Counted from the first letter of the stretch, positions 23,747-31,869 are shown. The stretch: DNA of 64,000 bases from Glycomyces sambucus (GCF_900102815.1 NZ_FNGF01000005.1:124001-188000); one strand, 5' to 3'. The notes: generated by a model not told the origin, from the letters alone. Numbers and translations: made by a program.

Positions 23747-24352
23747 CTATTGGAACCCCGGCACGGGGACCGATCGCCTCTGGGAGGGAGAGGTTCGGCC
23801 GCTGAGGAGGGCGATGAGGTTCCGGAACTTCCTGGTCAGACGGGTTCGGAGCGACGCGGGACGGGTCGCACAATGGGCTTGTGCGAGACATTCCGAGGAC
23901 GCCAGGAAGCGGGACCACGCCTGTTCGCGCAGCTTCCCGAAGTCGATGTTGAGGTCGGGGGCGCGGTCGGGGTCGGGGTTGAAGGCGGAATCGGAGAAGG
24001 GGGCGGGGACAAAAGTGGGGGCGGAGGTAGAGATGGATTTGCGGTGGTGGTTGGTTGCTGGAGCCGGGGTGGTGGGGGTGTGGCCCGGGGTTGAGGTGGC
24101 TCGGGTCGGTCGCGGACTCGGGCGCCGGGGGCGGGTGTTTGGCGAGGTCGGGCAGGGGTCGGGGGCTTCGCCTCGGCGGTGGCGGCCGGTTCTGCTGTCG
24201 GGCCGGTAGCCGGGGGAAGTACGCCAGAGCCAGGGGCCGGGGTCGTGCAGGTCGTAGGGCGCGGTGCGGAATACGTACCCCGAAAGGTTCCCCTGGGCGG
24301 GTGTCAGACGGTTTTCGGGCAGCGTCGGCCACGGTATCGTCGTCGATGACAT
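23747..24352 (-). CDS. Proline/arginine-rich hypothetical protein
   Basis: 201 residues from the ATG at 24352. The N-terminus (MSSTTIPWPTLPENRLTPAQ, GYVFRTAPYDLHDPGPWLWRTSPGYRPDSRTG) looks like a real protein start. The middle (about 80-130) is low-complexity Pro/Thr/Arg, and the C-terminus is basic. The ribosome site is poor (AGAAAGAAGAA). Other strands are open here too, so the coding assignment is tentative. No family recognised. Confidence 0.4.
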   Translation of the reverse strand: MSSTTIPWPTLPENRLTPAQGNLSGYVFRTAPYDLHDPGPWLWRTSPGYRPDSRTGRHRRGEAPDPCPTSPNTRPRRPSPRPTRATSTPGHTPTTPAPATNHHRKSISTSAPTFVPAPFSDSAFNPDPDRAPDLNIDFGKLREQAWSRFLASSECLAQAHCATRPASLRTRLTRKFRNLIALLSGRTSPSQRRSVPVPGFQ

Positions 24353-24570
24353 CAGAATTCTTCTTTCTGTGTTATGCCGCCCGGTGGACAAAGTTGGTAG
24401 CTGTAGGCCACTGGGCGGCGCTTCATCTGAGCGCCTGTGCGGTTGACACGACCGTGACATGGTCACCGAACGTGTTGATGCCAGCATGATGAGCGATCTG
24501 TGGGTTTGTCAACCCCCGTGTGCGGTGTGTCGCCGAGTCTCATATGGACTCAGGCGTGAAATTTGCAAAA

Positions 24571-24605
24571 GTAAGGGGCCCATCCGGAACGGACGGGCCC
24601 CTTAC
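24571..24605. terminator. Strong hairpin after the DUF397 gene
   Basis: Perfect 11-bp outer stem (24571-24581 with 24595-24605) plus an inner CCG-GAA-CGG hairpin. It begins about 20 bp beyond the DUF397 stop on the minus strand. Confidence 0.75.
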
Positions 24606-24624
24606 TCGTGGGCTTGGTGCGGGC

Positions 24625-24873
24625 CTAGCGACCGGCAGCGGTCAGCAGGCTTGCGAAGTCGCCAGCGGCGAGGTCGAAGATGGGGGAGGCTTCACCCAGT
24701 TTCGAGTCCCTGACCTGGAAGGCTCCGGGAGTGTGCCGTGCCTCAACGCAGTTGGAGTTGCTGGTGCCACTGCTCCGACTGCTCTTGCGCCAGGTCTGAC
24801 GGCACTCCACGCAGTTTGAGTTATTGGTGCCTGTGCTGCGGGTGCTCTTACGCCAAGCGGTCGCGCTTTGCAT
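24625..24873 (-). CDS. DUF397 protein with duplicated core motif
   Basis: 82 residues. DUF397 proteins normally carry one WRKSSRSG-NCVE core followed by VRDSK-P and a C-terminal hydrophobic tail. Here the 21-residue core occurs twice in tandem (Trp7 to Thr27 and Trp28 to about Thr48), then QVRDSKLGEASPIFDLAAGDFASLL. The start overlaps the end of the upstream XRE gene by 26 bp, the classical pairing of WhiJ-type regulators. DUF397 partners modulate the XRE protein in development or antibiotic control in Streptomyces. The duplication is unusual. Confidence 0.85.
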   Translation of the reverse strand: MQSATAWRKSTRSTGTNNSNCVECRQTWRKSSRSSGTSNSNCVEARHTPGAFQVRDSKLGEASPIFDLAAGDFASLLTAAGR

Positions 24874-25681
24874 CGAGGTACTCCTCCAGTGGTGTTGCAC
24901 GATGCCAGTTCGGCTCGATTGGCTCATGGTACAACTTCACGCGCTTCAACTCCTCGATGCATGAGGTTCGATCACGGATCTCCGTGAAGACGAAACTCGG
25001 GCCCGCGCTTGCACTTCCCTTGGGTAGGAAGAGCACAAAGTGTCCTCGGAGAGTGTGCGGTCTGGCCATCACGCGGAACTCGAAGTTTCGGAGGGCGTTC
25101 CATTCCCGCAGTAGGTCTAGTTGCTCGCGCCTGTCTCCCTGATCGAGTTCTCGAAGCCAAATGAGGGCGGCTTCTCCGATCACCACCTGCGACTTGAAGG
25201 GGTCAATTCGCTGGCGAAGTGCCTCTGCTCGCCGAACTTTGAAGTCCCTGCCGAAACGTGCTCCCTCATCGCTGCTTCCATCCAAGGGTTGGAGGACCTT
25301 GAAGTGAAAGGCGTCGGTTTGAAACGGGCCCGGGATCGTGTCCGGCTCCCACATGAAGGTGTAGTTGTAGTGTCGCTCTCCCTTCGATAGCAAAATCACG
25401 TTGAACCGTGGATCGAACTCCAGCCCAGGCCGGTCAGCCTTCTTGGTGCGGACCACCTCCTGGACATACTGAATCCGCTCTTCATCGGCCCCACCGAACT
25501 GGGTGATGATCTCGCGGACATCCCCGACCGAAGGCTGGCCCTTGCCCATCTTCCAGTTGGTGATGGTCTGCGGGTTGACATCCAACGCCCGAGCGACCTC
25601 GGACTCAGATGCGCCGCTGTCGTTGATGCAGTCGGTGAGGTCCTGAATGCCATACCAGTTGGCGAGTGAAAGCCTGGTCAT
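24848..25681 (-). CDS. XRE-family regulator with DUF5753 domain (WhiJ/Scr1 type)
   Basis: 277 residues. The helix-turn-helix is at about 22-55 (ASESEVARALDVNPQTITNWKMGKGQPSVGDV), and the DUF5753 sensor domain (about 90-270) contains FMWEPDTIPGPFQTDAF, RQRIDPFKSQVVIGEAALIW and the EYLDAKRD ending. Codon use is more relaxed and A/T-richer than in its neighbours. It overlaps its DUF397 partner. Such pairs repress developmental or secondary-metabolism genes until relieved. The AT-rich repeats in the 25.7-25.85 kb upstream gap are candidate binding sites. Confidence 0.9.
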   Translation of the reverse strand: MTRLSLANWYGIQDLTDCINDSGASESEVARALDVNPQTITNWKMGKGQPSVGDVREIITQFGGADEERIQYVQEVVRTKKADRPGLEFDPRFNVILLSKGERHYNYTFMWEPDTIPGPFQTDAFHFKVLQPLDGSSDEGARFGRDFKVRRAEALRQRIDPFKSQVVIGEAALIWLRELDQGDRREQLDLLREWNALRNFEFRVMARPHTLRGHFVLFLPKGSASAGPSFVFTEIRDRTSCIEELKRVKLYHEPIEPNWHRATPLEEYLDAKRDRLA

Positions 25682-26036
25682 GAGATGTACCCCGCATTCG
25701 GTGGGAAGTGCGTTGCTGGCTGATCATGATTGCATATGAGGCCCAATTGCGAAACCGGCGCCTTTGCGCTAAGTCGCTGCGCCCCAAAATATTTGAGGTC
25801 GCTTGATGCCTAAAAATTTTGGGCAAAAATTTTGAGAGTGAAGTCTTCGGGAAGAACTAAGCGGCCGTGTCTTGTTGCTACCAGCGGAAACGTCGCCTAA
25901 CTTGGAGTCACGGGAGTCGCCGGATGTGGCTCTCGATTGGTGGGTAACGCCGGAAGGCCGAGTCGACACCCGTGCGGGTGACGGCCTTCCGGTACCGCTC
26001 GATCGGATATCCGACACTCCCGAATGGAGTACGAGC
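25682..26036. other. AT-rich intergenic region between the XRE pair and small genes
   Basis: About 355 bp without a supported gene. It carries the low-GC repeat cluster at 25786-25836. The segment 25875-26036 is GC-rich and open in frame with the next gene, so a longer start for that gene cannot be excluded. Confidence 0.6.
25786..25836. repeat. AAAAATTTTGRG repeats in promoter gap
   Basis: Three related A/T-tract units: AAAATATTTGAG (25786-25797), AAAAATTTTGGG (25812-25823) and AAAAATTTTGAG (25825-25836), spaced 26 and 13 bp. Such A-tracts are rare in this genome. Likely an operator for the XRE protein or a nucleoid-protein site. Confidence 0.6.
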
Positions 26037-26339
26037 ATGACGGCTGACACGACCGAATTGGTCCGGGGCTCATTCCGCGACGACTATCGGACCTACACCG
26101 TCCGCGCCTCAAGCGCGCACGCCCCGGACTCGTTCCAGGTGATCGCCGGGGGCCGCGACGACATCGTCCTCATCATCACCGGCCTCAACTCCGGCGACCT
26201 CAAAGCCACCTGGGGCCAGTACTGGGCCCGCCTCAAACCGCAGGACAAGATCTGGCTCGAAGAGCAGGCGTTCCGGGTCTTCTACCGCGGCAGGCGCGTC
26301 GTCGACACCGCCGCCCCGACCCGCTTCTGCAATGGGTGA
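26037..26339 (+). CDS. Small hypothetical protein
   Basis: 100 residues from ATG 26037 (GGAG 8 bp upstream). A mixed alpha/beta sequence with a central hydrophobic strand (FQVIAGGRDDIVLIITGL) and an aromatic/basic C-terminal half (GQYWARLKPQDKIWLEEQAFRVFYRGRRV). No known motif. The stop overlaps the next start by 8 bp, so the two small genes form a bicistron. Confidence 0.6.
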   Translation: MTADTTELVRGSFRDDYRTYTVRASSAHAPDSFQVIAGGRDDIVLIITGLNSGDLKATWGQYWARLKPQDKIWLEEQAFRVFYRGRRVVDTAAPTRFCNG

Positions 26340-26658
26340 GCCGGCCGCCCCAGACGGGGAACCGTACAACCTGCGCTCAGACGGCAAGCCCGGGATCGAC
26401 GGCTACCTCGGCGACTTCCGGAGGGGCCCAGCGGTCTTCACGCTCTACCACCTCGGCGCCGACCATCCGGGCCGCGCCGAGCGGATCAACGCGTACCTCC
26501 TCGACGTCGATGACGGCGCCGGCCCGCGCGAGTGCTGCCGGTTCACCGACGACGCGGACGACGTGCCGGAATGGTCGAGCACCTGGCTCGGCGACGAATG
26601 GTGCCCGTGGCTCGCAGAACAGTGCCGGGTCCTCATCGAGGACCCCGACACCTCATGA
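26332..26658 (+). CDS. Small acidic hypothetical protein
   Basis: 108 residues, rich in Asp, Trp and Cys (four Cys including ECCRF and WCPWLAEQC). It overlaps the preceding small gene by 8 bp. No family recognised; the Cys spacing could bind a metal. The gene is followed by a strong terminator. Confidence 0.55.
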   Translation: MGEPAAPDGEPYNLRSDGKPGIDGYLGDFRRGPAVFTLYHLGADHPGRAERINAYLLDVDDGAGPRECCRFTDDADDVPEWSSTWLGDEWCPWLAEQCRVLIEDPDTS

Positions 26659-26674
26659 CCTGACCCTCCCCAAG

Positions 26675-26708
26675 GCCCGGTCGGGGGCAGGTGGGCCCCC
26701 GACCGGGC
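26675..26708 (+). terminator. Terminator of the two-gene small-protein operon
   Basis: Perfect 13-bp stem (26675-26687 with 26696-26708) and an 8-nt loop, 16 bp after the stop. Confidence 0.8.
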
Positions 26709-26865
26709 ACCCTCAGACGGGGCCGGGCGATCCGTGGTGGGAGACGCCCGGCCCCTCTTCATCGGGGCGGTCCGCGAGCAGTCCACACAGGGGAGACGGT
26801 CCTCCGGGGCGACACGCCGCGAATATCGGGCACGCGCGGCCGCTACGGCTCTAAAGTTCCAGCTC

Positions 26866-29800
26866 GTGACAGGTTTCATCAACCGCCTGGTCGAGCGGTC
26901 GCTGGGAACGGCAGGGGTCGTCAGCGTCGCGGACGTCCACGAGTGGGGGCAGTTCCACAACTCGCGCCTGGCCCCGCACGTCCTCGCGCGCCTCGCCTAC
27001 CCGGACGACCCGGATGCGCTGCTCAACCCGGTCGACCACCTCGCCCGGCTCGACCGCGCGGCGCTGAACCTCGAAGCCGTCTGCGCGCTCGGCGCCACCA
27101 TCGGCCTCAAGGCCCGCACCGCTGAAGACCGGGCGCGTGCGCTCGCCCTCTTCGACCTCGCCGAACGCCGCCTCGGCGCCCGCATGCCCATCGAGTACCG
27201 CGAGCTGCACGTGATGACCGCGTACCTGAGCGGGCAGCGGGCGCGTGTACGAGCCCTGATCCGTACCTACCCCGACCTCCCCGCGAACCTCACCGGCGCC
27301 CTCCACTGCCACGCCGCCCACCCCCGCAGCGGCGGCAGCACCCGCGCGTACATGAAGCGGCTCAAGGCGTTCGCGAACTGGCCCGAGCTCGAACTCGACG
27401 GCTCGGAACCGAGCATCGACCGGCTCCGCACCGCCCCTGTGCGCGCCGTCGAGGGCGGGCCGCTCATCTCGGTCGTCATGACCTGCTTCGAACCCGACGC
27501 GCGGCTGCTGAGCGCGGTGCGTTCGGTCGTGGCCCAGTCCTGGCAGCGCTGGGAGCTGCTGCTCGTGGACGACGGCTCCGGGCCCGACTTCGCGGAGGTG
27601 CTGCGGGAGGCCGCCGGGCTCGATCCGCGCGTCAAGCTCCTCATCCAGCCCGAGAACGCCGGGACCTATCAGGCCCGCAACCGCGCCATGGCCGTCGCCG
27701 CGGGCGAGTTCATCACCGGCCTCGACTCCGACGACTGGGCGCACCCGCGGCGCCTCGAACGGCAGGTGGCGCCGTTCCTCCAGCAGCACCGCGTGGTCAT
27801 GGTCGAGTCGCTGAGCATCGCCGTGCGCGAGGACCTGTCGCTCGTGATCGACCCGCAGACCGCGGTGGTCGCCGCGCGCTCGACGCCGATCATGATCCGC
27901 GCCAAGGAGGTCCTGGAACGCGTCGGGTTCTACGACGAGGTCCGGCGCACCGCCGACTCCGAGTACCGGTTCCGGATCAAGGCCGTGTTCGGCCGCAAGG
28001 GCGTCGCGCGCGTGAAGGGCGGGCCGTGCACGCTCGTGCGGCACGCCGACGGGACGCTCTCGGCGGGGGAGGTGTCGCGGCACTGGATGTCCGCCAGCCG
28101 GTTCGCGTACCACTCCGGGTTCACCCGCTGGCACCGCCGGCTCGCCGCGGGGGAGGCGTCCCCGCACCTCGCGTCGCGGGCCCGGCCGCGCCCGTTCCCC
28201 ATCAGCGCCGACATCACGCGCGGCAGGACCCAGAACCTCGCGATCGACTACGGCCGCATCTACGCCGCCGACTGGAGCGCCCTGGACGAGCCCCGGCGCC
28301 GGATGCTCGGCGACGCCACCCGGCGGGCCGCGCGCGGCGCCGCGATCGGGCTCGTGCACTGCCCCGACTGGGTGCGCTTGGACGGGGACCGGTCGCTCAT
28401 CCACGAGACCGTCCTGACCGCCGCCGCCGAACACGGCTTCGACTTCATCGACCTGGACGCACGGCACACCGCGCCCGTGGCCGTGCCGACCGCGGCGTAC
28501 GCGGAGCTGCTGCGGTTCGAACACCCTGGGCTGGAAGAGGACCGGGTGCGGGTGCAATCTCCTGGGCCGGTGCCCGATGCGCCGTCGTTCCCTGAGATCG
28601 AACGGCATTCGGTGAGCCGGAGGCGGCAGGTGCGCGCCGTGGTCGGGCGGCTGCGGCAGGCCGCGCGGCGGCCGGTGAACGTCGCGGCAGGGGCCGCCGG
28701 GCTGGTCGCGATCGGCTCGGCCGCCGGCGTGTCCGTGCCGGCGGCGATCGCCACGGCCGGCGCCCTGCTCGCCGGGGCCGCGTATCTCAAGCTCCGCCGC
28801 GCGCTCGAACGGACCCGCATCGAGGCCGCGAAGACCAAGCAGGCCAAGGTCTCCGGTGCCGTCTCGGAAAGAGCGCTCCGCAAGGCGGCTCAGCTCGAGG
28901 CGCGGCTGCACCACGGCTGGTCGGGGTCCGCCGCGGTCGAACTGGCCGAACTCGCCGCGTCGAGTGAGGAGCAGTACGAGGCCCGGGCCCGCGCGCTCGC
29001 CGTCCTGGCCGAACACCGGTCCATCCGCTCGGAACGGGTTCCCCGCGAACTGGACTGCGACATCGTCATCGTGTCCACATTGAACCTCCGCGGCGGCACC
29101 TCCTCCGCGAACGAGGCCGAGATCCTCGCGTACCGGGCCGCCGGGCTCAAGGTCGGGCTCGTGCACCACCCCGTCAAGGACCGGGCCCTCGACCGCGCGA
29201 TCGACCCGCGCATCCAGCGGCTCGTCGACGGCGAGCACGTGGTGCTCGTCCACCACGCGGACACCGTGCGCTGCGACCTCGCGATCGTCCGGTTCCCGGT
29301 GGCCCTGGCCGAACTCATGGAGGACCGGCCGCAGGTGGACGCGGCGCGGACGGTGCTGCTGGTGAACCAGACCCCGTTCGAGGAGTACGGGATCGCGGGC
29401 GGGTACGGCACGGCGTGGAGCGTGGAGGCCGTGCACCGCAACGTGACCGACTGGCTCGGCCCGCACACCTGGTACGCGATCGGCCCGGCCGTGCGCGACA
29501 CGCTGCGCACGCACCACGCCGCCGAGATCGCGGACATCGATGTGGCCCAGGACTTCTGGTACGAGACCATCGACGTCGCCGACTGGACCCCCGCGCGGCC
29601 CCGGGTCCGCGCGGACGGCGCGCCGTTCCGGCTCGGGCGGCACAGCCGCGACCATGTGACGAAGTTCCCCAACATGGCCGCGCGGCTGCGCGCCGCCTAC
29701 CCGGATTCGGACGAGGTCGAGGTGCACCTGCTCGGTGGGCAGGCGTCGATCACGCGGCTCCTCGGGGCGGTCCCGCCGCGCTGGACCTCGCACCCGTTCG

Positions 29801-30189
29801 GGTCGATGGGCGCGGCCGAGTTCCTGGCCGGGGTCGACGCGTACTCGTACTTCGTGGACGAGCAGTACATCGAGGCGTTCGGGCGGGCGCCGCTGGAGGC
29901 CATGGCGACCGGCGTGCCGTGCATCCTGGCCCCGAGCTTCGCCGAGCTGTTCGGCGACGGCGCGCTCTACTGCGAGCCCGCCGGGGTCGCGGCCCTGGTG
30001 CGGCGCTTGGCGGCCGACCCCGACTTCCACGCCGAGCGCGCTGCGGCGGGCCTGCGGGTGATCGCGGAGCGGTTCTCCCCGGAGGCGCTGGTGGCGCGGG
30101 TGCGGGGGCTGGGAGTCGGGGCCCGGCCCGCGATCCCGGCGCCTTCGGTGCCGGTCTCGGTTCCGGCGCAGAGTGTCGGGGGCGCCTGA
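26866..30189 (+). CDS. Double-headed glycosyltransferase (GT2-like plus GT4-like)
   Basis: 1107 residues from GTG 26866, which lies 8 bp after TAAAGT (26852-26857) and so looks leaderless; an in-frame GTG at 26734 is the alternative. Residues 1-190 are a helical domain. A GT2-type domain starts near 200 (ISVVMTCFEPDARLLSAVRSV, LLLVDDGSG, and the metal-site motif FITGLDSDDWAHPRRL). A hydrophobic stretch near 608-650 may be membrane-embedded. The C-terminal GT4/GT-B domain (about 730-1095) begins DIVIVSTLNLRGGTSSANE and has the E-x7-E motif in EQYIEAFGRAPLEAMATGVPC. It probably builds a surface polysaccharide or teichoic-acid-like polymer using two sugar donors. Confidence 0.85.
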   Translation: MTGFINRLVERSLGTAGVVSVADVHEWGQFHNSRLAPHVLARLAYPDDPDALLNPVDHLARLDRAALNLEAVCALGATIGLKARTAEDRARALALFDLAERRLGARMPIEYRELHVMTAYLSGQRARVRALIRTYPDLPANLTGALHCHAAHPRSGGSTRAYMKRLKAFANWPELELDGSEPSIDRLRTAPVRAVEGGPLISVVMTCFEPDARLLSAVRSVVAQSWQRWELLLVDDGSGPDFAEVLREAAGLDPRVKLLIQPENAGTYQARNRAMAVAAGEFITGLDSDDWAHPRRLERQVAPFLQQHRVVMVESLSIAVREDLSLVIDPQTAVVAARSTPIMIRAKEVLERVGFYDEVRRTADSEYRFRIKAVFGRKGVARVKGGPCTLVRHADGTLSAGEVSRHWMSASRFAYHSGFTRWHRRLAAGEASPHLASRARPRPFPISADITRGRTQNLAIDYGRIYAADWSALDEPRRRMLGDATRRAARGAAIGLVHCPDWVRLDGDRSLIHETVLTAAAEHGFDFIDLDARHTAPVAVPTAAYAELLRFEHPGLEEDRVRVQSPGPVPDAPSFPEIERHSVSRRRQVRAVVGRLRQAARRPVNVAAGAAGLVAIGSAAGVSVPAAIATAGALLAGAAYLKLRRALERTRIEAAKTKQAKVSGAVSERALRKAAQLEARLHHGWSGSAAVELAELAASSEEQYEARARALAVLAEHRSIRSERVPRELDCDIVIVSTLNLRGGTSSANEAEILAYRAAGLKVGLVHHPVKDRALDRAIDPRIQRLVDGEHVVLVHHADTVRCDLAIVRFPVALAELMEDRPQVDAARTVLLVNQTPFEEYGIAGGYGTAWSVEAVHRNVTDWLGPHTWYAIGPAVRDTLRTHHAAEIADIDVAQDFWYETIDVADWTPARPRVRADGAPFRLGRHSRDHVTKFPNMAARLRAAYPDSDEVEVHLLGGQASITRLLGAVPPRWTSHPFGSMGAAEFLAGVDAYSYFVDEQYIEAFGRAPLEAMATGVPCILAPSFAELFGDGALYCEPAGVAALVRRLAADPDFHAERAAAGLRVIAERFSPEALVARVRGLGVGARPAIPAPSVPVSVPAQSVGGA

Positions 30190-30356
30190 TGATCGGTGTG
30201 TTCGCGACCGAGGTCGCGGTGCTGGCGCTGCTGGTGCTGTCGGGGCTCGCGTGCGGGACGGCGTTCGAGCTGCGGCGGATGCGGCGGGACGTCGCCGCCA
30301 AGGAGGGGACGGTGGCGCTCTTGAAGCGTCTCGCGAGGAGCCCGGAGGGGGACTGA
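30189..30356 (+). CDS. Very small membrane protein
   Basis: 55 residues. Its ATG overlaps the glycosyltransferase stop (TGATG), so it is translationally coupled. One transmembrane helix (VAVLALLVLSGLACGTAF, about 9-26) is followed by a basic cytoplasmic tail (ELRRMRRDVAAKEGTVALLKRLARS). It may anchor or regulate the glycosyltransferase. No family known. Confidence 0.6.
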   Translation: MIGVFATEVAVLALLVLSGLACGTAFELRRMRRDVAAKEGTVALLKRLARSPEGD

Positions 30357-30372
30357 CCTGGGTGTAAGGGCG

Positions 30373-30416
30373 CGTCAGCGCGGTGTCAGCGGCGTGTCAG
30401 GGCGGCCGCCGATAGT
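30373..30416 (+). promoter_or_regulatory. Promoter with three 11-bp TGTCAGC direct repeats (copy B)
   Basis: Units CGTCAGC (30373), TGTCAGC (30384) and TGTCAGG (30395), period 11 bp, then the -10-like GATAGT (30411-30416). ATAGTTG begins 17 bp after unit 3 starts, as in copy C. The expected transcript start is near 30423, giving a ~48-nt leader with GAAGGAG before the ATG at 30471. Confidence 0.78.
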
Positions 30417-30470
30417 TGCTTCATCAAGGCGAACCGCCGAGAAACAAGAACCGCTTGAAGGAGCACCGAA

Positions 30471-30875
30471 ATGTCGAACACCCTCTCCGCCGCCGACCAG
30501 ACCGTCGTCGCCACCGCCGCCTGGGGCACCGTCACCCTCCTCTCGTTCGCCGGCATCGCCGGCTCGGGCCACAAGGTCGCCACGGACGCTTCGCTGGCCC
30601 TGAACGCCACCACCGGCGCGGTCGGGCACGCGATCGCCGACAACCCCAAGGCCGCCAACATCAAGGGCAAGAGCGCCGCCGCCATCGCCGACCAGGTCCT
30701 GCCCGCGCTGTCCGAAGCGGTGAAGGTCCTCGAAGCCCACGACCCGGCCGAGGCGGAGAACTTCCGCAACACGATCACCGTGGTGATCGAGGCCGCGAAC
30801 CGGGCGCACAAGGGCGAGCCGTCCCCGACGCTGGCCGACATGGCCCGCAAGATCCAGGACGCCGTCAACGCGTAA
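30471..30875 (+). CDS. Conserved small protein, paralogue 1 of the TGTCAGC regulon
   Basis: 134 residues. The N-terminal third is weakly hydrophobic (AAWGTVTLLSFAGIAGSGHKVATDASLAL), followed by amphipathic helices (AAIADQVLPALSEAVKVLEAHDPAEAENFRNTI, IEAANRAHKGEPSPTLADMARKI). About two-thirds of positions match the protein at 36013-36420, with identical HKVAT, ADQVLPAL, DPAEAENFR and EAANRAHKGEPSPT. No known domain recognised; there is no signal peptide. It is driven by the repeat promoter and has a GAAGGAG site and its own terminator, so it is a single-gene unit probably under stress control. Confidence 0.85.
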   Translation: MSNTLSAADQTVVATAAWGTVTLLSFAGIAGSGHKVATDASLALNATTGAVGHAIADNPKAANIKGKSAAAIADQVLPALSEAVKVLEAHDPAEAENFRNTITVVIEAANRAHKGEPSPTLADMARKIQDAVNA

Positions 30876-30894
30876 CCACTCCCCAGCACGACAC

Positions 30895-30929
30895 CGAGGG
30901 GGCCGACCACGCCAGTGGCCGGCCCCTCG
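30895..30929. terminator. Terminator after paralogue 1
   Basis: Stem-loop with arms CGAGGGGGCCG (30895-30905) and CGGCCCCTCG (30920-30929), 20 bp after the stop. It may act on both convergent transcripts. Confidence 0.65.
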
Positions 30930-30945
30930 ATGCGTCGTCTGGCGT

Positions 30946-31869
30946 TCAGAGCCAGTTCCAGCACACCGTGTAGGCGTGCTCGGGGAAGGGATCGCTCTGC
31001 CAGTAGGCCGATCCGTGCGAGCCGCAGAACGCGGTGTCGTACTCGCCGGTGCGGCCGGTGACGTAGGCGTTGGCCTGGGAGCAGTCGGCGAACGCGAACG
31101 TCCTGCCGTTCCCCTCCCCGCTGGTGTAGAGGCAGTTGTCGAGTTGCGCGTACCCCATGTCGTCGGGGTACACGATCCGCATGCACAGCAGCAGGTCCTG
31201 CTCGCCGATGTAGCCGGGGAAGTCGAGCGAGCCGTTGTAGTACTCCCACTCGGAGCAGCTGTTCGCGTCCTCGCCGCCCCAGAGCCGTTCGAGCACTTGG
31301 TAGTTGCCGACGTCGCAGCTCGCGATCACGTACGAGTCGCCGCCGCGCCCGACGCACTCGCCCGACTCGGCGTAGTACGCGTCGCCCCACGGGTGCAGGT
31401 AGCTCAGGCACAGCACCCGGCCGGAGCCGGGATCGAAGCCGAACATCGACCGGTCGACGGAGTCGCAGTCCCCGGTGCTCCCGCCGTCGTACACGTCGAC
31501 CACCTCGAACGCGCCGGGGTCGCAGTAGGAGTCGACCAGGTCGAAGGCGTCCTCAGAGCCCTGGTTCAGGAAGCAGTCGCCCACGGCCGCATCGAAGGCG
31601 GGCTCGTCGGGCTCCTCCTCCACCACTTCCTCGTCCTGGTCCTGCTCGTCCTCGATCGGATCGACCGGTTCCGGGTCGACGTCCTCCACCGGCTCGTAGT
31701 CAGGGAGGGAGGTCGTCTCGTCGGGCGGGCCGTCGTCGAACTCGATCTGGAGGCCGAGAAAGGCGATCACCAGGCCGGCGAGGACTTCGATGACCACGGC
31801 CATGCCGACCTTGCCGAACAGGCGCTCGCCGAGGTCGGAGGGCTTGTCGTCGGTCGAGGGGTTCGACAT
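30946..31869 (-). CDS. Membrane-anchored protein with three Cys-rich repeats (LppU-like)
   Basis: 307 residues. One transmembrane helix (GMAVVIEVLAGLVIAFLGLQI, about 22-42) is followed by an acidic Pro/Glu/Asp spacer (about 45-92) and a ~215-residue extracytoplasmic part. This part has three similar units of about 70 residues, each opening with a GDC/GEC/DNC motif, then an ASC/SYC/ADC strand and a closing C near a hydrophobic strand (LCLSYL, LLCMRIV, TVCWNWL). The layout resembles the LppU/SCO3897 and septum-formation (DUF4190-linked) families of actinobacteria. Function unknown; disulfides are likely outside the cell. The start has a weak ribosome site. Confidence 0.78.
   Translation of the reverse strand: MSNPSTDDKPSDLGERLFGKVGMAVVIEVLAGLVIAFLGLQIEFDDGPPDETTSLPDYEPVEDVDPEPVDPIEDEQDQDEEVVEEEPDEPAFDAAVGDCFLNQGSEDAFDLVDSYCDPGAFEVVDVYDGGSTGDCDSVDRSMFGFDPGSGRVLCLSYLHPWGDAYYAESGECVGRGGDSYVIASCDVGNYQVLERLWGGEDANSCSEWEYYNGSLDFPGYIGEQDLLLCMRIVYPDDMGYAQLDNCLYTSGEGNGRTFAFADCSQANAYVTGRTGEYDTAFCGSHGSAYWQSDPFPEHAYTVCWNWL

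Noticed and set aside
23454-24209. Plus-strand frame opposite the HXXEE and Pro-rich genes
   Set aside because: Reads as low-complexity Gly/Arg/Val without motifs; the minus-strand HXXEE gene is clearly real.
26851-30030. A 1059-codon minus-strand frame opposite the glycosyltransferase
   Set aside because: Shadow of the GC-rich coding strand; no motifs, while the plus frame has clear GT2 and GT4 signatures.
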